The position numbers were made by a program, and so were the translations under genes. This document shows positions 6,834 to 10,654 of a stretch of DNA of 10,654 nt, one piece after another. The DNA lies in assembly GCA_949451265.1 (NCBI GenBank), contig CASTQR010000039.1, forward strand, positions 1 through 10,654, written 5' to 3'. The notes beneath the pieces are model-generated. The model was not told the origin of the DNA. It was given only the letters and a program-made list of their open reading frames with translations, and did no database searches. The first letter of the stretch is position 1; each line of letters starts with the position of its first letter. Origin of the DNA: an uncultured Eubacteriales bacterium. GTDB lineage: Bacteria > Bacillota_A > Clostridia > Oscillospirales > Oscillospiraceae.

Positions 6834-6853
6834 CTTTGTGAAGGGTGTAGGAT
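6823..6853 (+). promoter_or_regulatory. MerR-type promoter (19-bp spacer with dyad operator)
   Basis: TTGACC (6823-6828) and TAGGAT (6848-6853) are separated by 19 bp, the over-long spacing typical of promoters activated by MerR-family regulators. The spacer carries the expected dyad: ACCTTCCAC (6826-6834), three bases, GTGAAGGGT (6838-6846), with 7 of 9 pairs matching. It reads toward nfeD, about 190 bp away. The regulator is not in the window, and the inducing signal cannot be told. Confidence 0.6.
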
Positions 6854-6890
6854 ATTGTCACAGGGAAAGGAAAGACTTTGCAAACCATAG

Positions 6891-6916
6891 TATAATGTAA
6901 AATGGAAGCGCTGGCA
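6891..6916 (+). promoter_or_regulatory. TATAAT box with overlapping cre-like (CcpA) site
   Basis: A perfect TATAAT lies at 6891-6896 but has no recognisable -35 at 16-18 bp. Six bases further, ATGGAAGCGCTGGCA (6902-6916) fits the catabolite-responsive consensus WTGNAANCGNWNNCW at every defined position. It sits where transcription would start, a position that normally gives repression by CcpA. A second weak -10, TACAAT, is at 6972-6977. These are candidate controls for the nfeD operon. Confidence 0.4.
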
Positions 6917-7040
6917 ACAATAATCTGGCCCCAGGCGCGAAAAACTTCTTTCCCTCGGGCTCCGTTTGTGATACAATTTACTGGAAGCCCAAACCGGGGC
7001 TGGATATTGATACAGGCTCTAAGAGAAAGGAGTGCCGAAT

Positions 7041-7520
7041 ATGCCGTTTGACGCGGAATCCATGCAGAAGCTGATCTGGCTGGTGCTGCTGGTGATCTTC
7101 GCCGCCAGCGAGGCCGCCACCGTGGGGCTCACCTCCATCTGGTTCGCCGCCGGGGCTCTTGTGGCCCTCATCGCCGCCCTGCTGGGCGGGGCGATGTGGA
7201 TCCAGATCACCCTGTTTTTGGCGGTGACCCTGCTGTGCCTTGCCGCCGTGCGGCCCCTGGCGAAAAAGCATTTGAACAGCAAAATAGAACACACCAACGC
7301 CGACCGGGCCATCGGCCAGGAGGCCCTGGTCACCGAGGCCATCGACAACATCCAGGGCAGGGGCGCCGTCATCATCCGGGGCGTCACCTGGACCGCCCGC
7401 AGCCAGGACGGCCTGCCCATACCCGCCGATACCATGGTGAAGGTGCTGCGCATCGAGGGGGTCAAGGTGTTCGTGGAGCGGGTGCCCGCCGGGGCCTCCC
7501 CCAAGCCGGAAGGCTGGTAA
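7041..7520 (+). CDS. NfeD-family membrane protein (YuaF/YbbK type)
   Basis: NfeD proteins are small membrane partners of SPFH/flotillin scaffolds. The 159-residue protein has two or three helices in residues 10-70 and a C-terminal soluble OB-fold domain (about 88-150) with family features GQEALVTEAIDNIQGRG and the late VKVLRIEGVKVFVE strands. No serine-protease domain is present, so it is the short class. The start is ATG 7041 rather than GTG 7032, because AAAGGAG at 7026-7032 gives an 8-nt spacing to the ATG. It is the first gene of a three-gene operon, 69 bp ahead of the SPFH gene. A small CAAAAGA/TCTTTTG hairpin (7533-7550) lies in that gap. Confidence 0.9.
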   Translation: MPFDAESMQKLIWLVLLVIFAASEAATVGLTSIWFAAGALVALIAALLGGAMWIQITLFLAVTLLCLAAVRPLAKKHLNSKIEHTNADRAIGQEALVTEAIDNIQGRGAVIIRGVTWTARSQDGLPIPADTMVKVLRIEGVKVFVERVPAGASPKPEGW

Positions 7521-7589
7521 GCCGTCCTCTTTCAAAAGAAGTATCTTTTGTTCGGGAAATAAGAAGCTGTATTTAAGGAGGAAAAACAC

Positions 7590-8588
7590 ATGAAAGCACT
7601 GGCTCTGTACGCCAACGCCCCCGCCCTGGGGAGCATCCTCACCTTCGCCATCCCCCTGGCCCTGGTGATCCTGATCCTGGCTGTCCTGGCCTCCAACATC
7701 AAGGTGGTGCAGCAGTCCAAGGCCGTGGTCATCGAGCGGCTGGGCGCCTTCCACGCCGTGTGGGGCGTGGGCCTGCACCTGAAGATCCCCTTCCTGGAGC
7801 GGGTGGCCAAGACCGTCTCCCTCAAGGAGCAGGTGGTGGACTTCGATCCCCAGCCCGTCATCACCAAGGACAATGTCACCATGCAGATCGACACCGTGAT
7901 CTACTTCCAGATCACCGACCCCAAGCTGTATACCTATGGCGTGGAGCACCCCCTCTCCGCCATCGAGAACCTCACCGCCACCACGCTGCGCAACATCATC
8001 GGCGATCTGGAGCTGGACCAGTCCCTCACCAGCCGGGACCACATCAACACCCAGATGCGCTCCATCCTGGACGAGGCCACCGACCCCTGGGGCATCAAGG
8101 TGAACCGGGTGGAGCTGAAGAACATCATGCCCCCCCGGGACATCCAGGAGTCCATGGAGAAGCAGATGCGGGCCGAGCGGGAGCGCCGGGAGGCCATCCT
8201 CCAGGCCGAGGGCCAGAAGCAGTCCCAGATCCTGGTGGCCGAGGGCGAGAAGCAGTCCGCCATCCTCCGGGCCGACGCCGCCAAGCAGGCCGCGATTTTG
8301 CAGGCTGAGGGCTCCAAGCAGGCCAAGATCCTGGAGGCGGAAGCCGAGGCCGAGGCCATCCTGAAGGTGCAGCAGGCCACCGCCGACGCCATCAAGCTCA
8401 TCAACATCGCCGACCCCGGTGAGGGCGTCATCAAGATCAAGGCCCTGGAGGCGTTCACCAAGGCCGCCGACGGCCGGGCCACCAAGATCATCATCCCCAG
8501 CGAGCTCCAGGGGCTGGCCGGCCTGTGCGCCAGCGCCAAGAGCGTGTTCGATACCGTGGAGCCCAACCCGCCCAAGACCGGGAAGTAA
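7590..8588 (+). CDS. SPFH/Band 7 protein, stomatin-paraslipin (QmcA-like)
   Basis: This is a membrane-anchored scaffold that oligomerises into ring-like assemblies and organises membrane microdomains or proteases. The 332 residues comprise an N-terminal membrane helix (15-35), the SPFH domain (about 37-200, with VVQQSKAVVIERLGAF, ITKDNVTMQIDTVIYFQITD and the YGVEHPLSAIENL stretch), and a long coiled coil from about 195 to 262. The coiled coil has 11-residue repeats of the type AILQAEGxKQS, consistent with hendecad packing in this family. A conserved C-terminal KIIIPSELQGLAG follows. The start has AAGGAGG 7 nt upstream. Pairing with an upstream nfeD is the classic arrangement for this family and supports the assignment. 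Confidence 0.95.
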   Translation: MKALALYANAPALGSILTFAIPLALVILILAVLASNIKVVQQSKAVVIERLGAFHAVWGVGLHLKIPFLERVAKTVSLKEQVVDFDPQPVITKDNVTMQIDTVIYFQITDPKLYTYGVEHPLSAIENLTATTLRNIIGDLELDQSLTSRDHINTQMRSILDEATDPWGIKVNRVELKNIMPPRDIQESMEKQMRAERERREAILQAEGQKQSQILVAEGEKQSAILRADAAKQAAILQAEGSKQAKILEAEAEAEAILKVQQATADAIKLINIADPGEGVIKIKALEAFTKAADGRATKIIIPSELQGLAGLCASAKSVFDTVEPNPPKTGK

Positions 8589-8591
8589 GCC

Positions 8592-8774
8592 ATGTACCAA
8601 TACGAGTATACCACCGTCATCGGTGAGGGCATGCTGGCCACCAAATTCAAGGAACACCGGGAGATCATTGACCGCCGGGCCAAAGAGGGCTGGCGGTACG
8701 TGGGCTGGGTGCCCGCCCATCTTTCCAACGGCGCCATCGTGCAGATCGACCTGATCTTCGAGCGGGAAGTATAA
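8592..8774 (+). CDS. DUF4177-type small protein
   Basis: This 60-residue protein has the DUF4177 pattern: an N-terminal MYQYEYTTV strand, KFKEHREIIDRRAKEGWRYVGWVP in the middle, and a closing IVQIDLIFERE strand. It has no signal peptide or membrane helix, so it is probably cytosolic. Its function is unknown. It starts three bases after the SPFH stop and has no strong ribosome-binding site of its own, so its translation is probably coupled to the SPFH gene. That points to a role with the NfeD/SPFH complex, but this is inference. Confidence 0.85.
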   Translation: MYQYEYTTVIGEGMLATKFKEHREIIDRRAKEGWRYVGWVPAHLSNGAIVQIDLIFEREV

Positions 8775-8784
8775 CAGCATGACA

Positions 8785-8817
8785 AGAGGTCCGCGGGCGA
8801 ATCGCCCGCGGACCTCT
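8785..8817. terminator. Hairpin between convergent DUF4177 and dnaJ genes
   Basis: A perfect 15-bp GC-rich stem, AGAGGTCCGCGGGCG (8785-8799) with its complement at 8803-8817, has a 3-nt loop. No proper U-run follows on either strand. It lies 11 bp from each stop codon and most likely serves both converging transcripts. Confidence 0.75.
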
Positions 8818-8827
8818 CTGATCCCGT

Positions 8828-10006
8828 TCACTTTTTCTTCTTCTTGAAGAAGTCCTTCACCGGCGTGGGGGCGTGGACATCCCCCTCCCCCATGGCCTCG
8901 GCGTAGGCCAGCAGGGCCTCCTTCTGCTGCCCGGTGAGGCTGGTGGGCACCTGCACCTGCACCGTGACGAACAGGTCGCCCCGGCCCCGGCGCTTGTAGA
9001 TGGGCGCGCCCTTCCCCTCCAGCCGGAAGGTTTTCCCGGTCTGGGTGCCGGCGGGCAGGTTCAGCTTCAGTCTGCCGTCGATGCCCTCGATCTGGAGCTC
9101 CGCCCCCAAAGCGGCCTGGGGGAAGCTCACCTGCTGCCGGGTGTAGAGGTTGATGCCGTCCCGCTCGAACCGGGGGTCGGGGGTGACGGCCACCACCACC
9201 AGCAGGTCCCCGGCGGGGCCGCCGTTGAGCCCGCCGTTGCCCTCCCCCAGCATGGGGATCTCCTGCCCATGCTGGATGCCCGGGGCGATGTTCACCTTGA
9301 TCCTGCGCTGGCGGCGCACCTGCCCCGCCCCCCGGCAGTCGGGGCAGGGCTGGTGGATGATCTTGCCGGTGCCCCGGCAGTCGGGGCAGGGGGCCTCGGT
9401 GGCGAAGGCGAAGCCGCCCATCCCCCGCTGCACCCGGATCTTCCCCGTGCCGTGGCACTTGCGGCACACCTCGGCGGTGGTGCCCTGGGCGCAGCCGGTG
9501 CCCCGGCAGGTGTCGCAGCTCTCCAGCCGGGTGAGATTCAGCGTCTTCTCGCACCCCGCCATAGCCTCCGCAAAGGAGATGGTGATGCTGGCCCGGAGGG
9601 AGGAGCCCCGCCGGGGGGCGTTGGGGTCGGCCCGGCGCTGTCCGCCGAAGCCCCCGAAGCCGCCGGCCCGGCGGGTGCCGCCGCCGAACCCCCCGCCGAA
9701 GAAGGAGCCGAAGATATCCCCCAGGTCGATATCCCCCATGTCGAAGCCGCCGAAGCCGCCCCCGCCGAAGTTGGGATCCACCCCGGCGTGGCCGAACTGG
9801 TCGTACTTGGCCCGCTTGTCCTTGTCGGACAGCACCTCGTACGCCTCGTTGATCTCCTTGAACTTGGCCTCGGCCTCCTGGTTGCCCGGGTTCATGTCCG
9901 GGTGGTACTGCTTGGCCAGCTTGCGGTAGGCCTTTTTCAGCTCATCATCGGAGGCGCCCTTGGCTACGCCCAGCACCTCATAATAATCCCGTTTTTGATC
10001 TGCCAT
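8828..10006 (-). CDS. dnaJ: DnaJ, Hsp40 co-chaperone (type I)
   Basis: DnaJ delivers unfolded proteins to DnaK and stimulates its ATPase. All parts of a type I DnaJ are present in 392 residues: the J domain (1-70) with the essential HPD at 35-37, a Gly/Phe-rich linker (about 76-125, GGGGFGGF and similar), the zinc domain with four CxxCxGxG-type motifs ([32 protein letters not shown]), and the C-terminal substrate-binding and dimer domains (about 215-340). It ends in a run of five lysines. The start has GAGGTGA about 8 nt upstream. It lies downstream of dnaK on the same strand, separated by 247 bp of repeats, and should be transcribed from the dnaK operon promoter outside the window. Confidence 0.98.
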   Translation of the reverse strand: MADQKRDYYEVLGVAKGASDDELKKAYRKLAKQYHPDMNPGNQEAEAKFKEINEAYEVLSDKDKRAKYDQFGHAGVDPNFGGGGFGGFDMGDIDLGDIFGSFFGGGFGGGTRRAGGFGGFGGQRRADPNAPRRGSSLRASITISFAEAMAGCEKTLNLTRLESCDTCRGTGCAQGTTAEVCRKCHGTGKIRVQRGMGGFAFATEAPCPDCRGTGKIIHQPCPDCRGAGQVRRQRRIKVNIAPGIQHGQEIPMLGEGNGGLNGGPAGDLLVVVAVTPDPRFERDGINLYTRQQVSFPQAALGAELQIEGIDGRLKLNLPAGTQTGKTFRLEGKGAPIYKRRGRGDLFVTVQVQVPTSLTGQQKEALLAYAEAMGEGDVHAPTPVKDFFKKKKK

Positions 10007-10077
10007 ATGGAATCACCTCTTTTAACACCCCGAAGGGCATGAAAGCCTTCCCCCGAAGGGAGGCCCTTAGCGCACAG

Positions 10078-10246
10078 AAGCCTTCCCCCTGCAAGGGGGA
10101 AGGTGGCATCGCCGCAGGCGATGACGGATGAGGGTGCGGACAGGCGCCGCACCTTGTGCCTCAAACCCGGACAGCAGGTCCCTCGACCCGACGCCCCCTC
10201 ACCCGTCCTCTCCGGGGACACCCTCCCCCCTGTGGGGGGAGGGCTT
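10078..10246. repeat. 169-bp inverted-repeat (MITE/REP-like) element between dnaK and dnaJ
   Basis: The ends are imperfect inverted copies of each other. The left end begins AAGCCTTCCCCCTGCAAG and runs to GACGGATGAGGG. The right end, read on the minus strand, begins AAGCCCTCCCCCCACAGG and runs to GACGGGTGAGGG. Inside are further hairpins: CATCGCC-GCA-GGCGATG (10107-10123), GGTGCGG with CCGCACC (10133-10153) and GGAC-AGCAG-GTCC. No protein is encoded. It looks like an interspersed palindromic repeat that entered the dnaK-dnaJ spacer. A smaller hairpin cluster (10033-10068) lies between it and dnaJ. Confidence 0.7.
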
Positions 10247-10253
10247 TTCGCTC

Positions 10254-10654
10254 TTATTTGTCGTCATCCATGACCTCGAAGTCGGCGTCCACCACATTGT
10301 CCGCACCGCCGCCCTGGGTCGGCCCGCCGCCGAAGCCCGCGCCGCCCATGTCGGGGCCGGGGCCGGCCTGCTGGCCCGCCTGTCCGTACAGCTTCTCGCT
10401 GGCGGCGTAGAACGCCTTTTTCAGCTCCTCGGTAGCGTCCTTGATCGCCTGGGAGTCGTTCCCCTTCAGGGCGTCCTTCACCCGGTTCAGGGCGCTGTCG
10501 ATGTTCCCCTTGTCCCCGGCGTCCAGCTTGCCGCCCATCTCGTCCAGGACCTTCTCGGTCTGGTACACCATCTGGTCGGCCTCGTTGCGGGTGTCCACTT
10601 CCTCCTTGCGCTTGGCGTCCTCGGCGGCGAACTGCTCCGCCTCCCGGACGGCCT
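10254..10654 (-). CDS. dnaK: DnaK (Hsp70), C-terminal fragment; runs off the right edge
   Basis: The visible 132 residues are the helical lid of the Hsp70 substrate-binding domain: AVREAEQFAAEDAKRKEEV, then the conserved TRNEADQMVYQTEK, and VKDALKGNDSQAIKDATEELKKAFY. A Gly-rich disordered tail follows, closing with VVDADFEVMDDDK, the typical charged C-terminus. The GTG (Val) at the start of DTRNEADQ is internal to the gene and not a start codon. The ATPase domain, promoter and any hrcA/grpE genes lie beyond 10654. It is followed by dnaJ on the same strand. Confidence 0.97.
   Translation of the reverse strand, partial: AVREAEQFAAEDAKRKEEVDTRNEADQMVYQTEKVLDEMGGKLDAGDKGNIDSALNRVKDALKGNDSQAIKDATEELKKAFYAASEKLYGQAGQQAGPGPDMGGAGFGGGPTQGGGADNVVDADFEVMDDDK

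Noticed and set aside
6978..9554. 858-codon open frame on the minus strand across the nfeD-SPFH region and part of dnaJ
   Set aside because: It is antisense or out of frame to four well-recognised genes, is composed of Gly/Leu/His/Asp-rich low-complexity sequence, and matches no family. GC-rich genes commonly leave such open frames.
8873..10042. 389-codon open frame opposite dnaJ
   Set aside because: It is the antisense shadow of the GC-rich dnaJ gene, and its composition is not protein-like.

Overview
The window looks like chromosomal DNA from a high-GC member of the Clostridia, most likely an Oscillospiraceae relative such as the Flavonifractor/Lawsonibacter/Intestinimonas group. This is inferred from GC-rich coding sequence combined with Gram-positive features: strong AAGGAGG ribosome-binding sites, a HrcA-type CIRCE operator, and abundant small GC-rich palindromic repeats between genes. 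Placement below class level is a guess from style; no rRNA is present.

Layout from left to right. (1) 1-1711: the N-terminal half of an EamA-type drug/metabolite transporter (minus, runs off the left edge), a divergent 3-methyladenine DNA glycosylase (plus), a shared bidirectional terminator, and a small membrane protein with an acidic decapeptide-repeat tail (minus) whose frame appears broken by one base. (2) 1781-2008: a 228-bp intergenic element with 15-bp terminal inverted repeats. Both ends are outward-facing terminators, and inside is a good sigma-A promoter followed by a roughly 97-nt RNA that folds into three hairpins closed by an end-to-end helix. (3) 2062-4438: the groES-groEL operon (minus) with its promoter, CIRCE and terminators. 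The groES-groEL gap holds a 150-bp palindromic insert and a second copy of the last 58 bp of groES. (4) 4458-6565: a YegS/DagK-type lipid kinase and a THUMP-domain RlmL-like rRNA methyltransferase (both minus). (5) 6600-6916: three tandem 74/75-bp terminator-like repeats leading into a MerR-type 19-bp-spacer promoter, then a TATAAT box and a cre-like site. (6) 7041-8774: an nfeD-SPFH-DUF4177 operon (plus), ending at a strong hairpin. (7) 8828-10654: dnaJ and the 3' end of dnaK (minus), separated by a 169-bp inverted-repeat element.

Two protein-folding operons (groESL and dnaK-dnaJ) therefore lie within 4 kb of each other on the same strand. Between them are a lipid kinase, an rRNA methyltransferase and a membrane-microdomain (NfeD/flotillin-like) operon, which would fit a general stress and envelope neighbourhood. 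The genes are ordinary housekeeping genes. The unusual content is in the gaps: the structured small-RNA element, the groES tail duplication, the tandem terminators beside a MerR-type promoter, and repeats placed inside both chaperone operons.
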